This document shows, piece after piece, positions 27,070 to 36,396 of a stretch of 64,000 bases of DNA. Within the stretch, counting starts at the first letter, position 1. Every line of letters begins with the position of its first letter. This DNA comes from an uncultured Eubacteriales bacterium (GTDB taxonomy: Bacteria > Bacillota > Clostridia > Lachnospirales > Bianqueaceae): assembly GCA_900315265.1 (NCBI GenBank), contig OMYN01000003.1, forward strand, positions 1 to 64,000, in the 5' to 3' direction. The notes below the pieces were generated by a model. That model worked only from the letters and a program-made list of their open reading frames with translations, had not been told where the DNA came from and did not search any database. The position numbers and the translations under genes are program-made.

Positions 27070-27846
27070 TTACTCATCTTCCCCTTCGCCGCTGTCTTCC
27101 TGCAAGATCCTGCTTTCCCCCTGGGCAAAGGAGTAATAACATTTGTCCCCGATCACGATATGATCGACCAAAGGCAGCCCCATGATCTTACCCATTTTTT
27201 TCAAATGCCGGGTCAGCACCGCATCTTCTTCGCTCGGTGCAGGATCGCCGCTGGGATGATTATGAAGCAGGACAAAAGCAAAAGCACCTCTTGAAAAGCC
27301 GTTCAGGAAGATCTGCCTGGTATCTACCAGAGACTGTGTAAGAGTCCCGGTCCCCAGTTCTACATCCCCTGCCAGCTCCATCTTGGCATTCAGATATACG
27401 ACCCGGGTCCTTTCTTCCTTCAGATAGCGCATCTGCTCCATATACCTGTCAGCCAGATCTTCCGGCGTGTTCAGCCTTATATGGGAAGAAACCTGCCGGT
27501 TTGACAAGCGGACAGCCAGTTCAAAAGCTGCCTTCACTTTAATCGCTTTGACTCTTCCCATCCCTTTGAAAGCCCTTAATTCTTCCAAACGTAAACTGCA
27601 CAGCCGGACCAGCGGGTCCGATCCTTCCCCGGAACATTGACTCAGCAGTCTGAGAGCCATTTCGACAGAGGTCTCTCCTACTGTCCCCGACTGAAGAAGA
27701 ACAGCCAGAAGCTGCGCGTCCGTTAAAGTCTGAGCTCCCTTTTCTTCCAGAAGCTCATAAGGTCTTTCTGACGGGGGAAGGTCTTTGATACGCGGTTTTC
27801 TGCCTTCGCGCTCCCCGCCTGTCATTTCTTTTTGTATCCGTTCCAT
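27070..27846 (-). CDS. radC: RadC family protein (JAB1/MPN metalloprotein)
   Basis: 258 residues from ATG 27846; a GTG seven codons earlier is possible. N-terminal helix-hairpin-helix region (LRAFKGMGRVKAIKVKAAFEL) and a C-terminal JAB-type domain with the metal motif HNHPSGDPAPSEED. The original link to DNA repair is doubtful and the enzyme's function is open. It is positioned between the DUF4321 gene and mreB. Confidence 0.92.
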   Translation of the reverse strand: MERIQKEMTGGEREGRKPRIKDLPPSERPYELLEEKGAQTLTDAQLLAVLLQSGTVGETSVEMALRLLSQCSGEGSDPLVRLCSLRLEELRAFKGMGRVKAIKVKAAFELAVRLSNRQVSSHIRLNTPEDLADRYMEQMRYLKEERTRVVYLNAKMELAGDVELGTGTLTQSLVDTRQIFLNGFSRGAFAFVLLHNHPSGDPAPSEEDAVLTRHLKKMGKIMGLPLVDHIVIGDKCYYSFAQGESRILQEDSGEGEDE

Positions 27847-27904
27847 AAGTCCTGTCCTTTCCGGCACAGAACTTATTTCCCAGGTTTTTGTATGTAGCTC
27901 TTTC

Positions 27905-28162
27905 TCAGATCTTCCGATAGATAAAGATCGCCAGACACATACCTAAAATCGAAGCCAGGTTGATGGAGATCTGAAAACCGAACGTCAGTTGGATGATACT
28001 TAAATTCAGCGTTACCGTCTGGATCCCGAAAGTTTTACCGTATGCAAGCCATTTGAGCGCATCATAACTTCCCAGCCAGTCGCCTAAAAAGCCTCCTAAA
28101 ACGATACCGGCGAATAAAAACAGAAAGAAAACCAGCCAGTTCTTTCCTTTGATCGATGACAT
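27905..28162 (-). CDS. Small membrane protein, DUF4321-type
   Basis: 85 residues from ATG 28162, preceded by GGAGG. Two hydrophobic stretches (about 10-28 and 58-82) and GIVLGGFLGDWLG resemble the DUF4321 family, which in Clostridia is found near radC. Function unknown; co-directional with rnfB (30 bases upstream) and radC (about 58 bases downstream). Which end faces outside cannot be told. Confidence 0.65.
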   Translation of the reverse strand: MSSIKGKNWLVFFLFLFAGIVLGGFLGDWLGSYDALKWLAYGKTFGIQTVTLNLSIIQLTFGFQISINLASILGMCLAIFIYRKI

Positions 28163-28192
28163 AATTGCCTCCAAGGTAATAGGAATATCAAG

Positions 28193-29044
28193 TTATTTTA
28201 CCACGTCCGGTACCATTTGTACACGTTCATCTTTCAAAGAAGACCCTTCCTCCTTTATGAGCCTGAGGACATGGACAGGGCATTTTTCGGCACATAGACC
28301 GCATCCGTCGCAGAGGGCGTGATCGATGACCGGCAGATCGTTCTGCATTGTTATAGCTTTTTGAGGGCACTGGCGGGAGCAGATGCCGCAGCCGATACAG
28401 CCGGCCTTGCATATGTCTTTGACGTCCAAGCCTCTTTCGCAGTTGGAACAATAGACTTCTACCGCTGCCTCTTTGGATATCATGCGGATCAGGTGCTTGG
28501 GGCAGGCTTCGATACAGGCCCGGCAGCCCCGGCATTTATCCCTGTCAACCACAGCGATCCCGTTTTTGATGTGGATCGCATCAAAGAGACAGGCCTTTAC
28601 ACAATCTCCGAAACCTAGACACCCGTAACGGCAGGACTTGATGCTGCCTCCCGGTATGACGGATGCCTCCCTGCAGGCAGACGTACCGTAATAATGAAAC
28701 CGTCTTTCTGCCTTATCCTTGGTCCCGCAGCAGGCCGTAAAGGCAACCATAGGCTGACCGGCATCAGAAGACACTCCCATGATGGCTGCCATTTTATCGG
28801 CTGTCTCTTTCCCTCCGACACCGCACCTTCCGACCGGAACTTCTCCCGCTGCAACGGCCCTGGCATAAGCATCGCAGCCGGCAAAACCGCACCCTCCGCA
28901 GTTAGCACCGGGCAGGCATTCCCTAAGCAGCTGCTGCCGGGGATCTTCTTCTTGCGCAAATTTTTTCGAGGCAAAGCCCAGTAAAAGTCCTGCCAGAATC
29001 CCGATCCCTCCCAGGATCAGGAAAGGAATGAATATCGATGCCAT
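28193..29044 (-). CDS. rnfB: Rnf complex iron-sulfur subunit RnfB
   Basis: 283 residues: N-terminal membrane anchor, then CLPGANCGGCGFAGC for one [4Fe-4S] cluster, and further Cys-rich segments including CRGCRACIEACP, CIGCGICSRQCP and CDGCGLCAEKCP, giving several ferredoxin-type clusters. RnfB accepts electrons from reduced ferredoxin and passes them into the membrane complex, which exports Na+ or H+ while reducing NAD+. Last gene of rnfCDGEAB, the usual clostridial order. GGGGGA precedes the start. Confidence 0.96.
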   Translation of the reverse strand: MASIFIPFLILGGIGILAGLLLGFASKKFAQEEDPRQQLLRECLPGANCGGCGFAGCDAYARAVAAGEVPVGRCGVGGKETADKMAAIMGVSSDAGQPMVAFTACCGTKDKAERRFHYYGTSACREASVIPGGSIKSCRYGCLGFGDCVKACLFDAIHIKNGIAVVDRDKCRGCRACIEACPKHLIRMISKEAAVEVYCSNCERGLDVKDICKAGCIGCGICSRQCPQKAITMQNDLPVIDHALCDGCGLCAEKCPVHVLRLIKEEGSSLKDERVQMVPDVVK

Positions 29045-29061
29045 GATTTCCCCCTACACTC

Positions 29062-29637
29062 TTATATCAGTCCCTGAAATCCCAGAAATGAAATGGCCAT
29101 TAGCCCCGCCGCGATCAGTGCGATCGGAAATCCCTGAAATGCTTTAGGGATCGGGTTGAATTCGATCCGTTCGCGAATGCCGGAAAAAAGAACGATACCC
29201 ATCAGAAATCCCAGACCGCCGGCAAATCCGCTGAGGACGCTTTCCACTAAGTTGTAATGATTCTGCATATTCAGAACAGCGACACCCAATACGGCGCAGT
29301 TAGTCGTGATCAAAGGAAGATATACGCCCAGTGAAGCATATAATTCGGGGCTCGTCTTTCGGATAAACATCTCTACGAACTGGACCAGGGCTGCGATGAC
29401 CAGTATAAAAGCAATCGTATACAGATATTGGACATGAAGCGGTACCAGGATATACTGATAGACCAGATAGGTAAAAGCAGAAGAGATCGTCATGACAAAG
29501 GTTACAGCCATGCCCATGCCTAGAGCTGAATCCATCTTTTTGGATACTCCAAGGAAGGGACAAATGCCCATAAATTTGGACATGACGAAATTATTGACAA
29601 AGATCTGTCCGATCAGTATCGTCAGAAAAACAGGCAT
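29062..29637 (-). CDS. rnfA: Rnf complex membrane subunit RnfA
   Basis: 191 residues with six hydrophobic segments and the family hallmarks FVNNFVMSKFMGICPFLGVS and YLPLITTNCAVLG. RnfA and RnfE are homologous, oppositely oriented subunits that hold an iron-sulfur cluster between them. The start overlaps the stop of rnfE by one base. Confidence 0.96.
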   Translation of the reverse strand: MPVFLTILIGQIFVNNFVMSKFMGICPFLGVSKKMDSALGMGMAVTFVMTISSAFTYLVYQYILVPLHVQYLYTIAFILVIAALVQFVEMFIRKTSPELYASLGVYLPLITTNCAVLGVAVLNMQNHYNLVESVLSGFAGGLGFLMGIVLFSGIRERIEFNPIPKAFQGFPIALIAAGLMAISFLGFQGLI

Positions 29638-30275
29638 TAAAAGGCCTCCTTTCCGCTCTCAGCCCGGTGGCTGTCTTTATCTTTTCGATTCCTGATAAAA
29701 TTGAACAAGGCCATCAAAATTCCAAGAACAAAAAAGCCTCCGGGGGCCATCAGCATCATCAGGATCTTAGGAAAAGCATTCGGAAGTATGGTAAATCCGA
29801 ACAGAGTACCGGATCCAAGCAGTTCCCGCACAGCTCCAAGCGCCGTTAAAGCCAAAGTAAAACCAAGGCCCATGGAAAAACCATCGACCGCGGCATCGAG
29901 AGGCCCGTGTTTGGAGGCATAAGCTTCCGCCTGTCCCAGGATGATGCAGTTGACAACGATCAGCGGAATATACAGCCCCAGACTCTGATATAAAGTGTCA
30001 TAAAACAGTGCCTGCAGGATCATATCGATGACCGTTACCAGTGTTGCGATAATTACGATAAAAGCCGGTATACGGATCTTGTCAGGAACTACCTTGCGGA
30101 CCAATGAAATGAGAAGATTCGATAAAGTCAGCACCACCAGGACCGACAGTCCCATTCCCAGGCCGTTGACGGCTGACGTGGTTACAGCCAGGGTCGGGCA
30201 CATGCCCAGTACCTGAACGAAGGTAGGGTTTTCATCAATGACGCCGTGCTTTAGATGCCTGATAAAACTTTCCAT
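29637..30275 (-). CDS. rnfE: Rnf complex membrane subunit RnfE
   Basis: 212 residues, six hydrophobic segments, with NPTFVQVLGMCPTLAVT and YIPLIVVNCIILGQAEA, the paired Cys motifs shared with RnfA. A Lys/Asp/Arg-rich cytoplasmic tail ends the protein. The start overlaps the rnfG stop by one base. Confidence 0.96.
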   Translation of the reverse strand: MESFIRHLKHGVIDENPTFVQVLGMCPTLAVTTSAVNGLGMGLSVLVVLTLSNLLISLVRKVVPDKIRIPAFIVIIATLVTVIDMILQALFYDTLYQSLGLYIPLIVVNCIILGQAEAYASKHGPLDAAVDGFSMGLGFTLALTALGAVRELLGSGTLFGFTILPNAFPKILMMLMAPGGFFVLGILMALFNFIRNRKDKDSHRAESGKEAF

Positions 30276-30874
30276 TACTGCCCCTCCTTCAGATACTGCC
30301 TGTAATAGGCAAAAACCCGGTTGACCGCAGCAGTGACCCCGTTAGTGGTACGGGTAGCTGCTGTGATTGCGTCTATCTCATTGTCAGCCGAAGCGCCGGT
30401 TTTCGTAACTACCAGATCTTGATCGGCAGATTTGCCCACATACTGCTGACGAAAAGAAGGATCCGATGCATGGGAACCCAGGCCGGGGGATTCGCTGGAA
30501 CGGATGACACTGAGGCCGGTCACGGTCCCCTGATCGTCAATGCCAACTGCCAATTCGATGGGATCGGATGCATAGCCTTTGCCGGTCACTTTGACAGCCC
30601 ATCCCCCCTTGGCCTGAAATACCTGATCGATGAGGATCGGCTGGCCGTCGTTGGCCCCATCCGCTACTTCGATTTCCTTGAGCCCGTCTGTTCCTTCCGG
30701 CAGCACCTCTTCCAGCGCCGCTTTATTGACCGAATCGATTTTACTTTCGATCGGTTTCTGTGTGACCATATGGGCAAGGCCCAGGATCAGTCCGGCTATC
30801 GAGCAGATCGCAAATAAGATCAAAGCCGGGCGAAGGACCGAGTCTTCTTTTAATAAAGCTTTTGACTCACTCAC
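30275..30874 (-). CDS. rnfG: Rnf complex FMN-binding subunit RnfG
   Basis: 199 residues, one N-terminal membrane segment (about 14-36) and an outward domain. The covalent FMN attachment site is in DAITAATRTTNG, where the second Thr of the SGAT-like motif would carry FMN; here the motif reads TAAT. Earlier, ESPGLGSHA matches the family. It overlaps rnfD by 4 bases. Confidence 0.94.
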   Translation of the reverse strand: MSESKALLKEDSVLRPALILFAICSIAGLILGLAHMVTQKPIESKIDSVNKAALEEVLPEGTDGLKEIEVADGANDGQPILIDQVFQAKGGWAVKVTGKGYASDPIELAVGIDDQGTVTGLSVIRSSESPGLGSHASDPSFRQQYVGKSADQDLVVTKTGASADNEIDAITAATRTTNGVTAAVNRVFAYYRQYLKEGQ

Positions 30875-31839
30875 GGCTTTTCACCTTCCTTAGCGTTTTT
30901 TGCGGACTTAAACAGGTGCTGTTTTCCGGTGCCGTATACCCGCCTCACCGTATAGCGGTCGATCAAAGGCGTAACGACATTCATAAAAAGGATGGAAAAA
31001 GAAGCCCCTTCCGGATAGCTTCCGAAAAAACGGATGATAACCGTCATCAGTCCGCAGCCGATCCCGTAAATCAGCCGTCCTGCCTGATTCATAGGTGAAG
31101 TTGAGTAATCCGTTGCCATAAAGAAAGCTCCCAGCATTACGCCTCCGGTCAGGATCTGATACAGGCCGTCCCCTCCAAACAGGTAGGAAAGAATAAAGAC
31201 TGTGCCTAAAAAACCGACCGGGATGCGCCAGTCGATGACCTTGCGGACGATCAGATACATGCCTCCTAAAAGAATTAGGATCTTCGAAGTCTCTCCGAAA
31301 CTGCCGTTGATCACTCCCAGAAAACAGCTTACATAGCCGGGTGCCTGATCAAGAGCACCGGTCTTAAGATAAGCAAGCGGGGTTGCGGCGGTCATGCCGT
31401 CTACCGGAAAAGTCATCATGATCGTAGGGAATGAGACCAGCAGGAAGCAGCGGGCTGCAAGAGCCGGGTTCATAAAGTTTTTCCCGATGCCTCCGAAGAG
31501 CTGCTTGACCAGCAGGATCGCAAAAGCCGTACCGATGACCGGCAGCCACCAGGGAGCACTGACAGGCAGATTAAAAGCCAGCAGCATACCGGTAACGACT
31601 GCGCTGAAATCGGTGATGGTGATCGGCTTTTTCAATAGCTTTTCAAACAGCCACTCCCAGAAAACAGAGGATGCCACACTGATAACTGTCAGAAGCAATG
31701 CCTTCCAGCCGAAATAAAGGGTTGCAAAAATCAAAATGGGCATCAAAGCAAAAGCAACATCTCTCATGATCGAAGAGGTCGTATGGGCGGCATGATCATG
31801 AGGCGAGGAAGAGCCGTACAATCCCGTATAATCACTCAT
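30871..31839 (-). CDS. rnfD: Rnf complex membrane subunit RnfD
   Basis: 322 residues, multiple membrane segments, and the FMN attachment motif GMTAATPLAYL. RnfD homologues (NqrB) form part of the ion path. The N-terminus has a cytoplasmic His-rich stretch (SSPHDHAAHTT). It overlaps rnfC by 4 bases and rnfG by 4 bases. Confidence 0.95.
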   Translation of the reverse strand: MSDYTGLYGSSSPHDHAAHTTSSIMRDVAFALMPILIFATLYFGWKALLLTVISVASSVFWEWLFEKLLKKPITITDFSAVVTGMLLAFNLPVSAPWWLPVIGTAFAILLVKQLFGGIGKNFMNPALAARCFLLVSFPTIMMTFPVDGMTAATPLAYLKTGALDQAPGYVSCFLGVINGSFGETSKILILLGGMYLIVRKVIDWRIPVGFLGTVFILSYLFGGDGLYQILTGGVMLGAFFMATDYSTSPMNQAGRLIYGIGCGLMTVIIRFFGSYPEGASFSILFMNVVTPLIDRYTVRRVYGTGKQHLFKSAKNAKEGEKP

Positions 31840-33227
31840 TGCCTGGTACCCCCTTTACGTCTGAGTTCGGCCGCTTTCTGTTTACCGACCCGGCAGCTCT
31901 GAGTCAGATGCCGTTTGGCCGGGCATATATAACTGCAGCAGCCGCACTCGATGCAATCTGTACCGTGCAGACGGATAAATTCTTCAAAATCTCTTCGCTC
32001 GACCAGTTCGTTCAATTTATAGGGCTGGAGGAACATAGGACATACTTCAACACATTTGCCGCAGCGAATACAGGCACTCTCTTTCGGCATCAGGGTATTA
32101 CGCCGGGACTGGATCAAGATGCAGGAGGTCGTTTTGATGACCGGAACGTCCAGAGAATCCATAGTCATCCCCATCATAGGCCCCCCGCAGATCAGCATGG
32201 CCGGTTCTTTGGTCAAGCCTCCGCTTTTGTCGACCAGCTCGCGGATGGGAGTTCCGATGCGTACCCGGTAATTGCCGGGATTTCTGACACAGTCGCCTGC
32301 CAGAGTCACGATCCTTCTCTCCAGAGGTCGGCCCTGAGTGACGGCGCGTGAAATGGCTACGGAAGTATCGATATTGAGAACGATACAGCCCACATCGGCC
32401 GGAAGCCCTCCCGAAGGCACCTGACGGCCGGTCACTGCTTCGATCAGCTGCTTCTCGCCTCCCTGGGGGAATTTTGTTTTCAAAATAAGGATCCTGATCC
32501 TGTCATCGCCTTCGATATAAGGCATAAGACTGGCGGCTGCCTTCATCTTGTTGTCCTCGATGCAAAGCAGACCCTGAGCAGAATCAAATAAAGACAAGGC
32601 AATGCGAAGGCCGTTTACGACCCTCCAGGGATCCTCGATCATGACCCGATAGTCACTGGTAAGATAAGGTTCGCATTCGGATCCGTTTATCAAAATATAA
32701 TCGATGGATATATCTTTCGGAGGTTTTAATTTGACATGGGTCGGAAAGCCTGCCCCGCCCATACCCACGATGCCGGCATAGCGGATCCTGTCCAGGATCT
32801 GGCCTTTGGTCAATTCTTTATAACTGACCGGCGGATAAGGACGCTCTATCTCCGTATAAGCATGATCGTTTTCCACGACTACGCTCATCACTTTCCTGCC
32901 GGAAGGTGTCGGCATCGGCTTTACTGCCGTTACGGTACCGGAAACGCTGGAATATATAGGCGCTCCCAGCCCTTCTGTGTCCCCGATGATCTGATCGCGA
33001 AGGACCTTGTCCCCTTTTTTGACCAAAGGACTGCAAGGCGCTCCCACATGCTGCTGCATGGGAAACACCATGGGACCGTCCGGATCCATGACCTTATCCG
33101 AAATGGGAAGATCTTCGGTTATTTCTTTGTGTTCATCGGGATGGATACCCCCGCGGAAGCTGTACTTCTTTACCGCAGACCCCGGATGTTTCTTCAGAAA
33201 ATTCAATGAAAACGGCATATCTGTCAC
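31836..33227 (-). CDS. rnfC: Rnf complex NADH-binding subunit RnfC
   Basis: 463 residues: N-terminal barrel-sandwich region, NAD(H)/FMN-binding section with GMGGAGFPTHVKL, and two [4Fe-4S] motifs CIRCGKCVEVCP and CIECGCCSYICP. RnfC is where NAD+ is reduced. The start may be GTG 33227 (AGGAAG upstream) or ATG 33218. It is the first gene of the operon, with its own promoter. Confidence 0.96.
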   Translation of the reverse strand: MTDMPFSLNFLKKHPGSAVKKYSFRGGIHPDEHKEITEDLPISDKVMDPDGPMVFPMQQHVGAPCSPLVKKGDKVLRDQIIGDTEGLGAPIYSSVSGTVTAVKPMPTPSGRKVMSVVVENDHAYTEIERPYPPVSYKELTKGQILDRIRYAGIVGMGGAGFPTHVKLKPPKDISIDYILINGSECEPYLTSDYRVMIEDPWRVVNGLRIALSLFDSAQGLLCIEDNKMKAAASLMPYIEGDDRIRILILKTKFPQGGEKQLIEAVTGRQVPSGGLPADVGCIVLNIDTSVAISRAVTQGRPLERRIVTLAGDCVRNPGNYRVRIGTPIRELVDKSGGLTKEPAMLICGGPMMGMTMDSLDVPVIKTTSCILIQSRRNTLMPKESACIRCGKCVEVCPMFLQPYKLNELVERRDFEEFIRLHGTDCIECGCCSYICPAKRHLTQSCRVGKQKAAELRRKGGTRQ

Positions 33228-33271
33228 CCCACGCTTCCTATAAGATATACGTCGGTAGATTGATTGATTTG

Positions 33272-33300
33272 ATTTTACCTAATCACCTGATACTAGTCAA
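33272..33300 (-). promoter_or_regulatory. rnf operon promoter
   Basis: On the minus strand TTGACT (33300-33295), 17 bases, TAAAAT (33277-33272), about 45 bases before the rnfC start. Confidence 0.75.
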
Positions 33301-33391
33301 TAAAGACGGTTATGTAAATATTTCTGAAACTGTTTTCACACCTGTCGGATCTGTTTCTGTAAAATACGCACATAAAGCCTCCAATAAAGGT

Positions 33392-33420
33392 TTGAAATTC
33401 GTATATACTGATGTTATAAT
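33392..33420 (+). promoter_or_regulatory. Promoter of the small P-loop protein gene
   Basis: TTGAAA (33392-33397), 17 bases, TATAAT (33415-33420), about 57 bases before the ATG; AAGGAGG precedes the start. Confidence 0.75.
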
Positions 33421-33476
33421 CGTTGTAAAGATAGACTTCCGAGATTTTTACGGAAACTTTATAAGGAGGAATTTCC

Positions 33477-33890
33477 ATGATTCAAATCATCGCAGGACCT
33501 TCCGGTGCCGGCAAAACCAAAACTTTGATTGATATGGCGAATGCTCTTGCCAAAACAAATAACGGACATATCGTATATGTTGACGCTGATGAAAGCCAGA
33601 TCTTCCGTCTGGATTATTCGATCCGTCTGGTCCAGACAACGGAATATCCGCTGGAGACCAGCCAGGAATTTTTCGGCTTCGTATGCGGCATCCTGTCCCA
33701 GGACTATGATATCAATACCGTCTTCATCGACGGTCTTCTGAAAAACGCCAAGATCAACGCGGAAGAAATGGGCGGACTGCTCGACCGTGTAAGCGAAGTC
33801 GGCGAGCGCTACAACATTCATTTTGTCATTTCCATGAACTGCACCGAGGAGCAGATCCCTGATAAATACAAGGGCTGCCTGCTTCAGTAA
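33477..33890 (+). CDS. Small P-loop NTPase-like protein, function unknown
   Basis: 137 residues with a Walker A motif GPSGAGKTK (7-15), a hydrophobic strand ending in YVDADESQ, and a second strand INTVFIDGLLKNA that could supply Walker B. No other domain is seen; it is too short for most kinases or AAA proteins. It has its own strong promoter and terminator, so it is a single-gene unit between rnf and the RluA synthase. I believe similar short proteins are conserved in Clostridia, but I cannot name the family. Confidence 0.7.
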   Translation: MIQIIAGPSGAGKTKTLIDMANALAKTNNGHIVYVDADESQIFRLDYSIRLVQTTEYPLETSQEFFGFVCGILSQDYDINTVFIDGLLKNAKINAEEMGGLLDRVSEVGERYNIHFVISMNCTEEQIPDKYKGCLLQ

Positions 33891-33920
33891 TACCAAAGGC
33901 GTCGGTTTTCGAAAACATTA

Positions 33921-33951
33921 AAACCCGGGACTTTTATTGTCCCGGGTTTTT
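33921..33951. terminator. Bidirectional rho-independent terminator
   Basis: AAACCCGGGAC pairs with GTCCCGGGTTT around a 7-base loop, with T runs on both strands; it lies between two convergent genes. Confidence 0.92.
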
Positions 33952-33965
33952 GATTTTCCATATGT

Positions 33966-34979
33966 TTATATATGTCCGTTCCGGATCATATTCTGCATTA
34001 TAAGCGGCCGCGGAGCGGAAATGGTTTTTCCCTCCATATAAGCCAGGACCTGGGGACATTTACCAAAAGTCACGCTGGCGGCTCGTAGCATCTGATGATA
34101 TCCTTTAGAGCCCGGATTATATTTACCGTCTCCCACGATGGGATAGCCCTCATAAGCCAGCTGTGCACGAATCTGGTGGCTGCGGCCTGTCATCAGCTCG
34201 ACTTGGACCAGACTGAAATCAGCAAAGGATCTGACCAGCTGTACTTTGCATTCGGCTCGTTTGACATTGGGATCCCTGCTGCTTTTCCATTGATCCCAGT
34301 TTCCCAGGACGGCCTTATTGACCGTGCTGTCTTTTTCATAGGCATGGATCAGGACCTCCGGCTCTTTCCACTTCTCGGGACAGCCCTCTACCAGGGCTTC
34401 ATAGTATTTCCGAATGGTCCTTGTTTTAAGCATTTCCGCTAGGGCCTGACTGGCCTTCAGTGTTTTGGCCATGATCAGGACCCCTCCCGTGTTGCGGTCC
34501 AGACGATGGCAGAAAGATGGCTGAAAGCTGACGGACGGGCTCTTTGCTTTTGCTGCTTTGTTTTTACTTTCCAGATAATGGCGGCAGATCTCCGTCATAC
34601 TGATATCCGTCGCCTTGCTTTTCTGGGTCAGGACCCCGGCAGGTTTATCCACGATCAGCAGGTTTTCGTCTTCATAAAGTACCTGGGGATCCGGATAGAC
34701 CCTTATCCGGTCCGTCTGCTCCTTTATTTTTTCCCGGCGCTTGGACAATGATCTTCCTTTGGTAAACTCCTCTTCCTGTTCTTTGGTAAGATACAGGACC
34801 AAAGTCTGCCCCGCTGCCAGCGGCTGATTCAGATCTGCCGGTTTTTTCTTATCGATCTTGACCTTATTTTGGCGGATGGCCTTATACCAGAAAGAAGCCG
34901 GAGCGCCAGGAAGCTGGATCTTCAGATAACGTCCGAGTTTACGCCCTTCTTCTTCGGCTGTAATTGTATAAGTCAGCAT
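33966..34979 (-). CDS. RluA-family pseudouridine synthase
   Basis: 337 residues: an N-terminal S4-like RNA-binding part (YTITAEEEGRKLGRYLKIQL) and the RluA catalytic domain with the Asp in CHRLDRNTGGVLI, later GRSHQIRAQLAYEGYPIVGD. It isomerises uridine in 23S rRNA, as RluC or RluD do; the target site is not deducible. It ends at the shared terminator and starts 11 bases after the stop of sigH. Confidence 0.93.
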   Translation of the reverse strand: MLTYTITAEEEGRKLGRYLKIQLPGAPASFWYKAIRQNKVKIDKKKPADLNQPLAAGQTLVLYLTKEQEEEFTKGRSLSKRREKIKEQTDRIRVYPDPQVLYEDENLLIVDKPAGVLTQKSKATDISMTEICRHYLESKNKAAKAKSPSVSFQPSFCHRLDRNTGGVLIMAKTLKASQALAEMLKTRTIRKYYEALVEGCPEKWKEPEVLIHAYEKDSTVNKAVLGNWDQWKSSRDPNVKRAECKVQLVRSFADFSLVQVELMTGRSHQIRAQLAYEGYPIVGDGKYNPGSKGYHQMLRAASVTFGKCPQVLAYMEGKTISAPRPLIMQNMIRNGHI

Positions 34980-34990
34980 ATCGGATCCCC

Positions 34991-35626
34991 TTACACTTTC
35001 CGGCTCCTGTCGGTATCAGAGCCTGAAGATGCGATGGCAGACGCTTTCCTGCGGATGCGCTGCAAAGCATTGTCTGCTGCCTTTTCCGATATGGAAAGTT
35101 TTTCGGCTATCTCTTTATAATCAAGTCCCTGCAGGAACAGATCCAGTACCTTCTTTTCCATCTTGCTCAAAACAGCGGTCAGCTTTTCAAGATAATCGTT
35201 CCAGGTCAATTTTTCGACCATCGTATCTTCAGGGCTTGTAGCATTATTGTCCGGCATGACATCGTAAAGATGCAGATCCTCGCCCTCTTCATCGACACTG
35301 ACGGTCGTTTCCAGAGAAACTGCGCCGTTGAGAGGGGTCTGTTTACGGCGGTTGGAAGCCGTAACGGCCGTTTTGATCTGCCTTTCTATGCACATAGCCG
35401 CGAAAAGTGAAAAAGGAACGTTCTTATCCGGTTCAAAGGTCCGAATAGAGTTATAAAGCCCGATCATCCCTTCCTGGGCTACATCCTCCGCATCGGCTCC
35501 GGCAATATAGAAGCGGCGGGAGATGGACCGGACCAGACCTTTATATTTTTCCATCAAAAATTCGATATCATACATATCAACGGTCGTCTGCGACCGGATC
35601 TTTTTGATTCTTTCCTCGTCCGTCAT
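34991..35626 (-). CDS. sigH: RNA polymerase sigma factor SigH (sigma-30)
   Basis: 211 residues with region 2 (DAEDVAQEGMIGLYNSIRTF, FSLFAAMCIERQIKTAV) and region 4 (LDYKEIAEKLSISEKAADNAL). In Bacillus and Clostridia, SigH directs transition-state and early sporulation genes. The order mrnC-rlmB-sigH is the Firmicute sigH neighbourhood (yacP is missing here), which supports the name beyond the domain match. Confidence 0.92.
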   Translation of the reverse strand: MTDEERIKKIRSQTTVDMYDIEFLMEKYKGLVRSISRRFYIAGADAEDVAQEGMIGLYNSIRTFEPDKNVPFSLFAAMCIERQIKTAVTASNRRKQTPLNGAVSLETTVSVDEEGEDLHLYDVMPDNNATSPEDTMVEKLTWNDYLEKLTAVLSKMEKKVLDLFLQGLDYKEIAEKLSISEKAADNALQRIRRKASAIASSGSDTDRSRKV

Positions 35627-35658
35627 AAGTCCTCCTTACGGCGTTGTCCGGCCATACA

Positions 35659-36396
35659 TCACAGATCCCGCTGATGCGCCGCTTCGTACATCAGGATACC
35701 GGCAGCCACCGATGCGTTCAGCGAGGTAACATGGCCTTTCATGGGCAGACTGACCACAAAATCGCACCTTTCTTTGACCAGACGGGTGATACCCTCGTGC
35801 TCTCCACCGATGATCAGGGCCAGGGGCCCTTTCAGATCTGTCTGATAGATACTGGTCCCGTCCATATCCGCGCAGGCCGTCCAGATGCCCCTCTTTTTCA
35901 GATCATCCACCAATTTGGCGACACTGGACACTTTGGCGACCGGCACATATTCCAAAGCTCCCGCGGCGGTCTTAGCCACCACGTCGGTAAGGCCGACGGC
36001 GCTGTGTTTGGAAATGATCACGCCGTGCACTCCGGCACACTCAGCCGTACGCAGGATAGCGCCTAAATTATGAGGATCCTGAATACTCTCGCATACGACC
36101 AGGAAGGGGGCTTCGCCTTTATCTTCCGCCCTCTTTAGAATGTCCTCCACTTCCACGTAGGAAACAGCCGCGCAGGAAGCAACGACGCCCTGATGGACCC
36201 CGCCCCCGGAAAGTTCCGACAGTTTCCGGTGATCGCATTCAGAAAGCAGGATACGACGTTTTTTCGCTAAATTGATAATGGGGATCATGGATCCGGTATA
36301 AGGCGGTTTTTCCACGTAGATCTTTTCGATCTCGCGGCCGGATCGTAAGGCTTCCAGAACCGCGTTGCGTCCGTAAATTACAGTTTCATCACTCAT
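35659..36396 (-). CDS. rlmB: 23S rRNA (guanosine 2251-2'-O) methyltransferase RlmB-type
   Basis: A SPOUT-class methyltransferase of 245 residues from ATG 36396 (AAAGGA upstream). It shows the substrate-binding N-domain (IYGRNAVLEALRSG) and the knot motifs ESIQDPHNLGAILRTAE, IIGGEHEGITRLV and MKGHVTSLNASVAAGILMYE. The start overlaps the mrnC stop by 8 bases; a further-upstream start lies inside mrnC. Confidence 0.93.
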   Translation of the reverse strand: MSDETVIYGRNAVLEALRSGREIEKIYVEKPPYTGSMIPIINLAKKRRILLSECDHRKLSELSGGGVHQGVVASCAAVSYVEVEDILKRAEDKGEAPFLVVCESIQDPHNLGAILRTAECAGVHGVIISKHSAVGLTDVVAKTAAGALEYVPVAKVSSVAKLVDDLKKRGIWTACADMDGTSIYQTDLKGPLALIIGGEHEGITRLVKERCDFVVSLPMKGHVTSLNASVAAGILMYEAAHQRDL

